From assembly GCA_030549175.1 (NCBI GenBank), contig JAUKUA010000004.1:2232001-2296000 (forward strand): DNA of 64,000 bases. Reading direction: 5' to 3'. Positions 54,701-64,000 of this stretch are shown here, piece by piece. Under the pieces are notes generated by a model. It was not told the origin of the DNA. It worked only from the letters and a program-made list of their open reading frames with translations, and searched no databases. The translations under genes and the position numbers were made by a program. Within the stretch, counting starts at the first letter, position 1, and each line of letters opens with the position of its first letter. Source of the stretch: Lasiosphaeris hirsuta (taxonomy: Eukaryota > Ascomycota > Sordariomycetes > Sordariales > Lasiosphaeriaceae).

Positions 54701-57380
54701 CGAGTTCTCTGGCCTGCCCGTGGTTGAGAGACTGCCTTTCCCTGGTCTGGATTCCGAGAGCAACGAGTCGGCGACATTCTTGTTTGTTCATCCTATTGGA
54801 GGTCTCATCGACAAGAGCCAGGACACGCTCCAAGACGCCAGCCTCGAGCCGAGAGATTGCTTGAGTCTGTGGAACTGCATGTCTAAGCACGCAACCAACA
54901 AGTATCCTATCAGCAAGAACCTCAGCCCCGAGAAGGCTCTCCCAGATCTCATCAAGAAGTCGGATATTGTTCGGTGGGAGACAGCCCTCAAGGAGCAGCT
55001 TACAGTGTGGATGGCCGACCCGAAGTCGCCGTTCGAAGCTGTCCGAAGGGACCTCCGCGGCAAGCGCACCCTGCAGCTCGCTGCCGCCCATGCCAGCGAG
55101 AGCGACGTTCACGCCAAGGACCCCTTTGTACCGAGCAAGTCGATCTTCTCTCTCATTCTCGACCTCCGTTCAAGCGGTGCTTTGCCTGCAATCCTGTTCA
55201 ATTATGATCGCGGTAGTTGCGAGGCCATCGCTCAAGAGTTGCTGGGCACACTCAGGGCGGCCGAGAACAAGTATCGGGAGACAACCCCGGCCTGGATCTC
55301 GAAGATGGCCGACTACGAGAGATGGCGGAAGGCCCGTGAGGCTGCCAAGGCGAAGGGGGCGAAGAAGCCCGCCGCGCGTCGTCGCGACGATGAGGATGGC
55401 GGGAGCAAGGCCGACCAGGCTCGCGACGAGGCCAGCCGGGATACGAGCAAGTGGGATAGCTTCAACCCGGAGGCGCCACTGCCGCAGTTCAGCTTTGCCG
55501 ACACCAGCAAGATGTCCAATTTCGAGTTCGAGGAGCGGATGAGAACCATGTCCCCTGGTAGCGTACCGAAGCAGTTTATCGATGCGTTGCGCAGAGGCTT
55601 GGGCGTGCATCATGCTGGTATGAACCGCCAGTATCGCCAAGTGTAAGTCTAGCAACCTCCCTGTATACTCTCGACCCACCAGTGCTAACCTTTCTGTAGC
55701 GTGGAAATGCTGTTCCGGAAGGGATACCTCACCGTCGTCGTTGCCACGGGCACCCTTGCCATGGGTATCAACATGCCCTGTAAGACTGTTGTCTTCACTG
55801 GAGACTCCGTCTTCCTTACGGCTCTCAATTACCGCCAAGCATCTGGTCGTGCCGGCCGTCGTGGCTTCGATCTTCTCGGTAACGTCGTGTTCCACGACAT
55901 CCACCCCCACAGAGCACTGGAAATCATGTCCGCCAAGCTTCCAGATCTGAGAGGCCAATTCCCGACGTCTGTGACACTCGTCTTGCGCCTGTTCATTCTC
56001 CTCCACGGAACGGACAACTCCGACTTCGCGGCGAACGCTGTCAAGTCGCTGATTACCCAGAACCGGCTGTACTTGGGCGGTCCCGAGGCCAAGATGTCGA
56101 TTACGCATCATCTCCGTTTCTCGATCGACTACCTGCGCCGCCAACACCTTCTTTCCGACAAGGGTGTGCCTCTGAACTTTTCCGGCCTCGTCGGTCACCT
56201 CTACTATACCGAGAACGCCGTGTTTGCGTTCCACGCACTGCTCAAGGAGGGCTACTTCCACGAGCTGTGCCAGGACTTCTCGCAGCCGACAAAGCAGCCT
56301 GATATCCTGCTCGAGATGCTTGTTACCCTCTGCCATCTCTTTGCGCGCATTCCCTGCACCAAATACAATGATAAGGAGTGGCTCGAGAGCATTCACCGGT
56401 CCTCATCCACGGTCATCCTTCCCGACCTTCCCCCAAAGGCCCTGGCCATCTTGGAGAAGCACAACGACCAAACGCTCAGGATCTTCAACGGCTACGTCAG
56501 CTCCTACGCAGGCCAGCACCTTGCGGAGGCGCCCGACAATGAGCTGCCGTTCACCAAGCACAAGGTCCAGCCCGCCTCGCCCGTCAACGTGGCTGATATT
56601 CTCAACTCCCTGCCGCCGACGACATCTCGCTCGCCCTTTGCCGCCTTGTCCGGCTTTACTGACGAGTTCAAGACGATTCATGAGCTCTGCGAGACGGCCC
56701 GTGCCGGTGTGTTCCTCGAAGAATCGGCCATTCCGTTTATCCCCATTGCGCCCAAGGAGACCAATGGTGTTCCTTGGAACGCGTACCTGCTTGACTTCTA
56801 CAAGCACGGTGATTCGGAGACGCTGGCTCGCGACAACGGCGTCAAGAAGGGCGACGTGTGGTTCCGTCTCAAGGACTTCTCTCTTGTGCTCGCCACGATT
56901 GTCACGTCGCTGGCAAACTTCCTCGACCCCAACGCGAACGGCCAAGATGAAGACCTTGTCGATGGTGCCGAGGCGGAGGACGCTGCGCGCGACAGGGCCG
57001 AGGAGGATGCCGCTGCCGAGGAAGAGGACGCCGGCGAGGCTGCCAAGGCGTTGGAGGCGCTGAAGATCAAGCAGGCTGCCGCGGCACCGATTGCCAAGAA
57101 GAAGAAGAAGGTTGTTGCGGACTCGTGGGATGACGACGAGGATGCGGCAAGCTCTTCGGAGCCCGATAACTGGGATGAGGATAGCGATGAGGAGGGCTCG
57201 GCCACGAGCAAGAGCGCCAAGGGATCTGGATCTGCCTCGAAGACGATTGGCTCTGCGGCTGGCGATTCGAGCGTTCCTAGCTGGGACCGCGAGGATGCCC
57301 AGTCGCTGGTCAAGGTCCATGAGGCTTTCTCGATGCTCCGGGATCAGTTTGATGAGAAGTTCCGCAAGATGTGGGCTTAA
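51794..57380 (+). CDS. DDX60-like Ski2-type DExH-box helicase
   Basis: Very large superfamily 2 RNA/DNA helicase like animal DDX60 and S. pombe SPCC694.02. Exons 51794-51953, 52013-52449, 52512-55642 and 55700-57380 (donors GTACGA, GTGCGT, GTAAGT) total 1802 codons plus stop. A long N-terminal region contains GLFAIQGEALLSYCLE and FHVVWFEKEEGVCSW. Helicase motifs: I VVAPTSAGKTFISFYAMKKV (near residue 740), Ia VAPTKALVNQIAAEV, II IFDEVHCIGQ (DEVH, near 851), III ALSATVANPL, then LGVHHAGMNRQYRQV, V TGTLAMGINMPCKTV and VI RQASGRAGRRGFDLLG (near 1289). The C-terminus is acidic with Trp-Asp pairs (SWDDDEDAASSSEPDNWDED). DDX60 assists antiviral RNA sensing in mammals; in fungi the role is not established, RNA surveillance being a fair guess. 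Confidence 0.93.
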
Positions 57381-57790
57381 GTGTTTACGTCAATGGTGGT
57401 CTACGGCCTCTTTTGTGGGACATGCCAGGTTTCTGGAAGGGGTATTGTTTGGGGGAAATGGATACTGGCGTTTTTGTGTTGTCACAACAGACAGATGCCA
57501 GCTAAGATGATGTAGAGTTTAGAAGACACGAGTGCATAACAGGATATGATACTACTATGCGTTGTTGCGTTGCTGTGATTGCTTCCGGCTGTTCTATTAT
57601 GAGAGGCAAAGTGTCAAGTAATTCATAACTATGAACCATAATGCTAACCCCCCTGATTAGACGTCTAGAAATAGGAGCAATGAAGAGCAAACGCCTTCCC
57701 AAGATGCAACACCCTCGAGCAATATTGCCACTGATCCCAAATCCATAACGAAATCAAACTAACACAAAACGCCGGCCATGTGTATAGTCT
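57381..57790. other. 3' flank
   Basis: Convergent spacer right of the helicase. No gene recognised. Confidence 0.5.
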
Positions 57791-58144
57791 CTAAAGTTGA
57801 ATGATGGAATGCCGTGGCCTCCCTTCTGCAGCAGGCTCCGCCATTTCCTTCTTAGCCACATCATCGGGTTTCGTAGATGTCCAGCTGTGTTTAAGTCGAA
57901 TAGCGAGCTTCAGGTGGAGCCCGGCTCTTTTGATCGAGGAGGCACTGCTGTTGCTGCGAGGCTTTGTGGTAGGGGTGTCTAGGTGTGTCATGATCATGTC
58001 TGGGGTGTCGTCTGTGGTCACGGACATGTCCGACTCGATGAATTTTGATTCTCGGGGCATTGTGGTGGGTAGCCTGAGGGGTTTCTGCGTGTTGGGGTTT
58101 ATGGTTTCTGGATCGAGATGAATGCGAGAGGTCGTTGTTGTCAC
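57791..58144 (-). CDS. Small disordered hypothetical protein
   Basis: 117-codon intronless ORF from ATG 58144. Composition is Thr/Ser/Pro/Lys-rich with likely phosphorylation-type runs (TTTTSRIHLDPETINPNTQK, TTKPRSNSSASSIKRAG) and a short helical basic stretch LHLKLAIRLKHSW near the C-terminus. No recognised domain. Its coding status rests on clean length and composition only; plus-strand ORFs overlap it. Confidence 0.45.
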   Translation of the reverse strand: MTTTTSRIHLDPETINPNTQKPLRLPTTMPRESKFIESDMSVTTDDTPDMIMTHLDTPTTKPRSNSSASSIKRAGLHLKLAIRLKHSWTSTKPDDVAKKEMAEPAAEGRPRHSIIQL

Positions 58145-58640
58145 TTTACAGATGGAGGGTATATATCAATTCTAGTCAGTGGGATGCGGAGAAGCATTGA
58201 GCTCCGAGTTCGTATTCATAGATGTCACCCAGTTTCCAAGTTCAGACCTGACATTCACCGCCATGCTCGGCAAGCTCCTTCATTGAGGCAGGCGAAGGCC
58301 AGTATGCCCTGCTGAGCAGCGTCTTGCGTGGCCCGTTTAAACACCCCGAGAAGCAGACTGCAGTGGACGGGTGCTGCTCCCAGGCAGACACCACGGGCAA
58401 TCCGCAGAAGTAACTTGGAGCGTCTATAGCGGAGGGGACGGCTGAGTGGCGCAGCAGAGCATTTTCATTTCAGCTTTGGCGATGCTGGGCTCAATCGTCG
58501 CGGGAGGCGTTGGTGTCCAATATCCGGCTGATTCCTTCCGAGGCCTCGACCGGGTGTTGGTTGAACCCCAGATTTGTGAGCGTTCATCTTGGCAGGAGAT
58601 GGTCTATTATTAGGTAGGGGATCAAAGCTTGCGGTTTATG
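58145..58640. other. Gene-free stretch
   Basis: Nothing recognised between the small ORF and the tRNA-Phe fragment. Confidence 0.4.
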
Positions 58641-58685
58641 TGGATTTCAGTCTGACGGACGCTCTCCCAACTGAGCTAAGCCCGC
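58641..58685 (-). pseudogene. 5' half of a tRNA-Phe with a 4-nt insertion
   Basis: Minus strand from 58685: GCGGGCTTAGCTCAGTTGGG, AGAGC, then GTCCGTCAGACTGAA. This is a perfect RNA polymerase III A box (TTAGCTCAGTTGG, D arm) and a tRNA-Phe-like anticodon arm start with GAA. A normal tRNA-Phe would read AGAGCGTCAGACTGAA; here CGTC is repeated at the D-stem/anticodon-stem junction. After the anticodon the sequence diverges; no closing anticodon stem, T arm or 3' acceptor strand was found. A pseudogene or a tRNA-derived fragment. Confidence 0.7.
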
Positions 58686-58977
58686 TTTTCACAGCGGATG
58701 GTGGAGTTGACCAGGATACCGCCTGAAGCATTCCAGGGATGGCGTTTGAATGCATTGTTTTGCCCTCTGCATTCAACTGTCTCACCCGCGATGAATGCTC
58801 AAGAACCTCTGGTACCGCGTTGACGACATTCCAGAAGATCACGAGACAAAACATGGCTGTCACGTCGAGAACTAAAAGCAGTACATGTACTCCCTCGAGA
58901 GGCCCAGAGACCAGGGAGCGTCGTGCTCTTCCCATAGACAACTACTCGACACGTTCTCAGGGAGCCCAACCGCCACC

Positions 58978-59610
58978 ATGTTCCATCCACGCGCCCTCGC
59001 CCTGACCACAGCCCTCCTGGTTCTCTCCACGCCGCCGGCCCTCGCAGCCGAGTTCCCCGGCCTGGACCTCCTCACCAAGGGCAACTCCCGCCGCCGACTA
59101 ACCCCGACTTTATCAACACGGCCCTCGAGGCTGCCAACGCCATCCGCGCGGCGCACGCGGCGGCGGCGCTGGAGTGGGACGCCGATATCGCGGCCGCGGC
59201 GCTGAAAAAATCCAACGGGTGCGAGCTGAACCACACGGTACGGACCCCCTTCTCTTCCCCTTCACCTCTCAGGAGCTATCCTGAACATGTCCACGTGACA
59301 GGGCCCGTACGGCGAGAACGCCTACCTGTGGTGGTCGATCCCGCCCGACTCGTCTCCCGACTTCACCCAGCGGACGCGCGACGCCCTCTCGTCGTGGGCG
59401 AGCGAGCAGGAGATCAACGCGTACCGGGCCGGGGACCTGTACGGCGGGGGACATTTTACCCAAGTGGTGTGGAAGGCGTCGCGGCGGATGGGGTGTGCAT
59501 TCAGCACGATCCGCTGCGAGAATAACCCTAAGGAGGAGTGGTGGTTTTATTGCGATTTTGAGCCCAGGGGAAATGTCTATGGGAGCTATGAGGAGAATGT
59601 TAGTGTTTGA
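58978..59610 (+). pseudogene. CAP/PR-1 (SCP) secreted protein with one frameshift
   Basis: A signal peptide frame from ATG 58978 in a CCACCATG context (ALTTALLVLSTPPALA then AEFPGLDLLTKGN) is one base out of phase with the CAP domain that follows (NPDFINTALEAANAIRAAHA, LEWDADIAAAALKKSNGCEL). The shift lies in 59081-59099, a run of CCGCCG. An intron at 59238-59301 (GTACGG...GACAG) leads to PYGENAYLWW, HFTQVVWKASRRMGCAFSTI and WWFYCDFEPRGNVYGSY, the CAP signature motifs. Apart from the shift the gene looks intact, so a sequencing or assembly error is as likely as true loss. Related fungal proteins bind sterols outside the cell. Confidence 0.8.
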
Positions 59611-59748
59611 GGTGGCGTAGGTTAAGTTTGGAGGATACTCTTTCGTGCTGGAAACCTTCCCTGCCTAGGTAGCACCCCTACAGATCATGATTTCAGCTGG
59701 CTACCTTGGAAAAAAAAAATTGCCATACCCCTTATATGTCATTTGAAC

Positions 59749-60296
59749 TCAGTCTAGCTTCTTCAACCACACCTCCCCCATGATTCCCTCATCGTCCATC
59801 CACGGCTTGAGATATGTGGCATCGTCGCGCTTGAGTATTGTGTAGCGCCGACCCAAGCCGGTCCCGATATATGCTAATACACTCGAGGCTGTCAGGGGGC
59901 CATGCAAGATGCGGCCCTGGGTCTCATTGGCAGGAAACTTGTCGTTGATCCTGCAAGGCCCCGCGTAGGAAAAGGCGTGCTTTGCCCGCAATGGCCCAGT
60001 CGGCATCGCTTTGGTTGTCCCCTGCAGGAAACGTAAGGCTCTTGGGGCTCCATTCAGGAACGAGGGAGGCCATGTTTGCCGACAAAAATGCCTGCGGCGC
60101 TGTAGGCAATAATGCCAACGGCCGGATCACCAAATGAGCTGGGGTACGGCACTCCATTCACCGTCCTGAGGTGTCAGATCTCGGTTAGCAGCAATGGGCG
60201 GCGAGACAAACTGACAAATCGAGGTACTTACCCGGTGTTGTTTAGCAGCAGGTAAGTTCCCGCCAAGGCTGCAAAGATAGCTTGTGGTGGTGTCAT
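59749..60296 (-). pseudogene. Lipocalin-like domain protein, frameshifted
   Basis: Exon 1 starts at ATG 60296 (TPPQAIFAALAGTYLLLNNT) with a GTAAGT donor at 60231. Exon 2 starts at 60165 (TVNGVPYPSSFGDPAVGIIA, YSAAGIF). The frame then breaks in a T run; the next frame gives SANMASLVPEWSPKSLTFPA, GDNQSDADWAIAGK, and a further shift gives HAFSYAGPCRINDKF and QGRILHGPLTASSVLAYIGT then YTILKRDDATYLKPW. This order (LAGTYxLxN, ...IIAYSxxGxMSA, FSYAGP, RYTxL) matches the small fungal lipocalin-like family. Two or more shifts point to a pseudogene, or to errors in a low-quality patch shared with the CAP gene next door. Confidence 0.7.
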
Positions 60297-61326
60297 TGTG
60301 TCAGATTTGGTCTTTGTCTCCGGACGACGATGCTAGAAAGGAGAGTCCTGAGTCGAGATCTATGGGTCCTTATGAGGAAGTCACTGAGGACAGTAGGATC
60401 TCCAGCCATCTTATACGACCTGCACATTCGAGAGGTCCGTTTGTTATGTATTGGTGTGCTGCATGTCAGAATCCATCGCTCTATGCTTAGGCTGCCTATT
60501 CGTCCCCTTATCGCCATGTTCAAGGGGTGTCAGACTCGGCGGTTGACAGGTGATAAGGCTGAGTGGTAGATATATTACTTTGCCGTCTTGCGTTTTGGTG
60601 TACTGTGTTTGTGTGCTGATCGCTTTGCATCGCTGATCGCCTGCTCAATCCCAGTTGAGCTGATTCCATTCTGCAAGCAGCCAAAGACCGCCGAGACCTG
60701 CGCCCCCGAGACACCCTCCTGGTAACATCAAGTGCAGTGGATATTGCAGAAGGAATAATTGAGTCAAATCACAAATGTGATTAAAAAATCGTAGGCTGTG
60801 CCCAGGAAAGTATCGCCTTTTTTTCTTCTTTTTTTTTCTTTTTTGAGTTGAACGAAGAAGCCGCTGCACTGATAATGGAACATGGAATGGAAGAATTGAC
60901 GCTAGAGCCGCCTGGAGCCGTCTCTCGGCGGAAGCGATGGCTTGGAAGGTGTTGATGGCTGCCCGGGAATCGGTGCAGGTGGAATCGGAGAAAGGTCCCC
61001 TGTGCCCAACCTGGAACTCGGCGGGGCATCCATGCCCAGAGACGTTATCATATTACACCCCAAATGTGGACTGAACCGCATGGAGCCGATTGTGCCCCAC
61101 CTTCGATTATCTCTTGACTCTTGTTTGTCTCAGAACCTAGAAGAAGAACTTTTGAGAGCTTTGCAATTGCGGCCCCTTATAAGCAGGAACAACGCCAGCG
61201 CTCTCAGCTGCCGAGCAAGTCGTCCCCCAATTTGGCCAACCGCTGACACCGCTTGCGCACTCGCCGACACCACTCTCTTGCCGCAACCCATCATACACAG
61301 TACCGAGCACTCTGATAGAGACCAAG
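60297..61326. other. Gene-free divergent intergenic region
   Basis: Between the lipocalin-like gene (minus) and the HD-domain gene (plus). A T-rich run lies at about 60817-60845. No other feature recognised. Confidence 0.5.
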
Positions 61327-62277
61327 ATGTCGCCGAGCGCCCCCGAAACAAACGGCCACAGCGGCGCCAATGGTGTTTCCGAGAGCATTCCTGGTGCGCC
61401 AAACAAGACCGCTATCTCCCCCAGCACCCTGCTAACTGTTGCCTCCAGAAGTCGGGACCGTGCCTGTCCCCAAGGTCGACGGCACATGGACGGTGGAAAA
61501 GGCCCTCGACACCATCACCGTCGGAAAGCCAACCGAGGGGTCGAGCTCTCCGGTGCCCTACTTCCACATGCTCGAGCGGCTCAAGACGACCAAGCGCGAG
61601 GGCTGGCGACGCTTCAACGTTAACAGGTGCGTTTCCCCCTTCTCGCCCTCCCCGCTCCCGAGACTCGGCTAATAGAGAGAATGCACAGGGGGGAGTCGAT
61701 CGCCGACCACATGTACCGCATGTCCCTCATGACCATGCTCGCTCCGCCGGCCCTCGCTGCACGGCTCGACATGGCCAAGTGCATGCGCATGGCCCTGATC
61801 CACGATATGGCCGAGTCCCTTGTCGGCGACATCACGCCCGTCGACGGCGTTGCTAAGCCCGAAAAGAGCCGGCGCGAGGCCACAACCATGGACTACATCA
61901 CCAATGGACTGCTGGGCAATGTGCATGGTGGGCTTGTCGGAGCCAACATCCGCGAGATCTGGCAGGAATACGAGGACTCGAAGACGCTCGAGAGTCACTT
62001 TGTCCACGACATTGACAAGATGGAGCTGATCCTCCAGATGGTCGAGTACGAGAAGCGCGGCGAGGGCAAGCTAGACCTCGGCGAGTTTGGCTATGTCAAG
62101 ACTAGGATTGTGCTGGACGAAGTCAAGGCCTGGGCCGAGGAGCTGATCAAGGAGCGGGAGGCATTCTGGCAGGGCCAGCCGCACGTTAGAGGCGATTTGT
62201 TGGTCAAGGGGGGTGTGCCCGAGGGGAAGGTCGAGATGCAGAGCGACTACTACGATAAGGAGGGCGCAGCTAAGTAG
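61327..62277 (+). CDS. HD-domain 5'-deoxynucleotidase (HDDC2/YfbR-like)
   Basis: Metal-dependent phosphohydrolase that, by family, removes phosphate from deoxynucleoside monophosphates. Exons 61327-61393, 61449-61626 and 61689-62277 (donors GTGCGC and GTGCGT; first intron with a clear GCTAAC branch) total 277 codons plus stop. After a low-complexity N-terminus: TWTVEKALDTITVG, MLERLKTTKREGWRRFNVNR, GESIADHMYRMSLM (first His), MRMALIHDMAESLVGDITPV (HD pair and Glu), FVHDIDKMELILQMVEYEKR (last Asp). All expected metal ligands are present. Yeast homologues are YBR242W and YGL101W. Confidence 0.93.
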
Positions 62278-64000
62278 TTGGAGTCTCTGGCTTGTTTAAT
62301 GACGCGGCAGCAAATGATGGAGCGGGTTTGGCAAGGATCTTGGCGCTTCGATTTGTTTAGCAACCGAGATCATACCGCAAGGTACATCAATCTCGACACG
62401 ATAGACTTCTAGACAGAGTTTGAGAGGGCGTATAGCATACTCAGCATACATCTTCGGGGCAGATGCAGATAGCGCAGAATGCCCAATAGTAGTGGCAGAA
62501 TCGACACAACACATTGGATTTTCTGCATCGCGAATGGTTGTTTAGGCAATGGAGGATGATGGACAACAAGGGGGGGGGGGGGGTATATTCAACGGCGGGT
62601 GGATAACCCTTGAAGCTCAAGTGTAGCCCAGGAAGGAGCGAATGCTTCCAGTGTTTATCAGAGTGAATCATTAATTGTTGACAACATCTTGATGCTCCTG
62701 CCATCTTTGAATGGGCAAGTGGTGGTCGGGTCCACAAAGTGTGCCCTTTTACTTCCTGTTGTGTGTACCAACTGCCCCGCCAAAAAAAATAAAAATTGAC
62801 TGGGATCTTGTGAACTGTTGTGATTACAACCCCGCCATCGCTCCCGGCTACTGCCCTAGCAACGGCACACGTGCGGCACTAATCAATTTACGAGGAGAGC
62901 TCTACTTTATCAATCGATTGTTTGAAACGAGCTGTCTCGTGCCCTGGCCATCACTGACATCCAGGGGCCATCATTTTTTAAGTTTAGGTCCGCAGTAGTT
63001 CCTTGAGCCCTGCTTTACGCCGGTGCACTTCTTTTCCTCACTTATTTTTTTTTTCCCACGCCGATTATTGACTTGTCACACCGGCCGTTGCAGCGGAAAC
63101 AAACCGCACTGCTTGCCCGCAGAACCTTGGGCAACCGATCGACGTCACGACGCCTCCCGCGGCACATCGATTGGACAGGCGGTTGCGTGGCTAGCAGCAG
63201 GCAGAAGAGGGGACACAAGCAAGAGGAGCAGGAACACGGCAAAACTCATTGCCCGTGCTAGGCAGGCGTCGCTCTTCGAGCGCTGCGATTCGCGTCTTCG
63301 CCCACGCCCGGCATCCACAGCAAACGGCAAGCATAGGACGCAGAGAGCGAAGCCACCTGTTCGTTGACTTGGAAAGAACCATCACGGACATCTTTGGGTG
63401 TTGCGTGTGACCGTTGTTTCGTTAGCCCCTCACTGGCCACATTGAGTTTGGATTGGGCCGCTGCCAGCAAGCTCTCTCGGCTCCCGCCGACACCGACTCC
63501 GACTCGCCGACCAGCCCACCCAAAGCTCACCAAGCTTTACCTCACCGCAACCAGCAATCACGCGCACCGCCAACGCCAACGCATCGACTTTATCAGCAGC
63601 ACAGCTGGCAGGAACGAGTTGGCACCCGAAACTGAACCTGACGGCAACCGGCACACTTGGGCAATGCGCAACGGATCGAAGCGACGGTGAGGACAGCGTT
63701 TCGCGACTAGACACTTGGCTGTCGGCAGCTGAACGGGAGTTCTAGCCTCGTGCAAACCTCGTGCAAACCTCGTGCAAACCTCATGCAGGCGGCCACGCAT
63801 CTCGACAGCTTCGCCTTGCAGCATCTTGAGCTGGCCACTGCAGTGCCCAATCCCACGGGTGCCCAACTTCAGCACTAGCACTAATAGCCCAAGACATCCA
63901 CTGCCCGTCATGTCTTTTGCTCCAGAGTTCCATGTGCCAGGCGCATACCGTTTCGACAATAACACCACACGGTCCAGCCAGCCACTCAGCGCTGGCATCT
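62278..64000. other. Gene-free right end
   Basis: No recognised gene in 1.7 kb. A G-run of 14 lies at 62570-62583. ORFs on both strands at 63023-63998 overlap and have no family resemblance. Confidence 0.4.
63746..63789. repeat. 11-bp tandem repeat, four copies
   Basis: Unit CCTCGTGCAAA, three perfect copies and a fourth with two changes. Confidence 0.95.

Noticed and set aside
55170..56396. 408-codon minus-strand ORF inside the helicase
   Set aside because: Overlaps helicase motifs V and VI and the splice junction on the plus strand; Arg/His/Leu-rich shadow.
63364..63998. ORFs on both strands at the right edge
   Set aside because: Composition follows the GC-rich, repeat-containing DNA and no motif is visible; may be 5' leader of a gene beyond the window.
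1..64000. CRISPR array or bacterial operon structure
   Set aside because: The tandem repeats seen have no unique spacers, genes carry spliceosomal introns, and there are no ribosome-binding sites: this is eukaryotic nuclear DNA.

Overview
This window is nuclear DNA of a filamentous ascomycete, most likely a sordariomycete and plausibly Sordariales. The evidence is short introns (about 50-130 nt) with GTNNGT donors and CTAAC-like branch sites, a HET/NACHT/WD40 incompatibility gene of the Podospora het-e type, an OCH1-like GT32, a CAP59-like GT69, an M28 secreted aminopeptidase, and decayed transposons whose stops look like CAG-to-TAG or TGG-to-TAG changes, the pattern left by repeat-induced point mutation (RIP). 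The species was not identified.

Layout. 1-2.4 kb is transposon debris: a broken Tc1/mariner-type transposase and a zinc-ribbon-like remnant. 2.4-6.7 kb (minus) is an NLR-like allorecognition gene: HET, NACHT and 11 near-identical WD40 repeats plus a divergent twelfth. 9.5-16 kb is a ruined metabolic locus: a phenylalanine ammonia-lyase pseudogene that has lost its catalytic core, flanked by two broken MFS transporters. 17-19 kb holds an intact GPI-type cupredoxin-like protein and an aldo-keto reductase relic.

From 20.9 kb onward most genes are intact: AFG1-like mitochondrial ATPase, a DUF1295 membrane protein, secreted M28 aminopeptidase, a two-HKD phospholipase D-like protein, a HET relic, GT32 glycosyltransferase and an acyltransferase-3 membrane protein. 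Then come a tRNA-Gly(CCC)-like gene with an intron and two suspicious bases, an unrecognised ORF with an in-frame TAG, an old yellow enzyme, and a repeat-rich, gene-poor stretch (42.6-47.4 kb). After this are an orphan double zinc-knuckle protein, a CAP59-like GT69 and a large DDX60-like helicase. The right end has a small disordered ORF, half of a tRNA-Phe, a CAP/PR-1 secreted protein and a lipocalin-like gene (both frameshifted), and an HD-domain nucleotidase.

The genes do not form one pathway. Three themes stand out: self/non-self recognition and defence (HET-NACHT-WD40, HET relic, DDX60-like helicase, RIP-like decay of repeats), secretory-pathway and cell-surface proteins (GT32, GT69, acyltransferase, cupredoxin-like, CAP/PR-1, aminopeptidase), and gene loss (PAL plus two MFS, aldo-keto reductase, HET, lipocalin). 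Exon joins below were deduced by eye from splice consensus, phase and family continuity; totals in frame are stated where checked. No similarity search was run.
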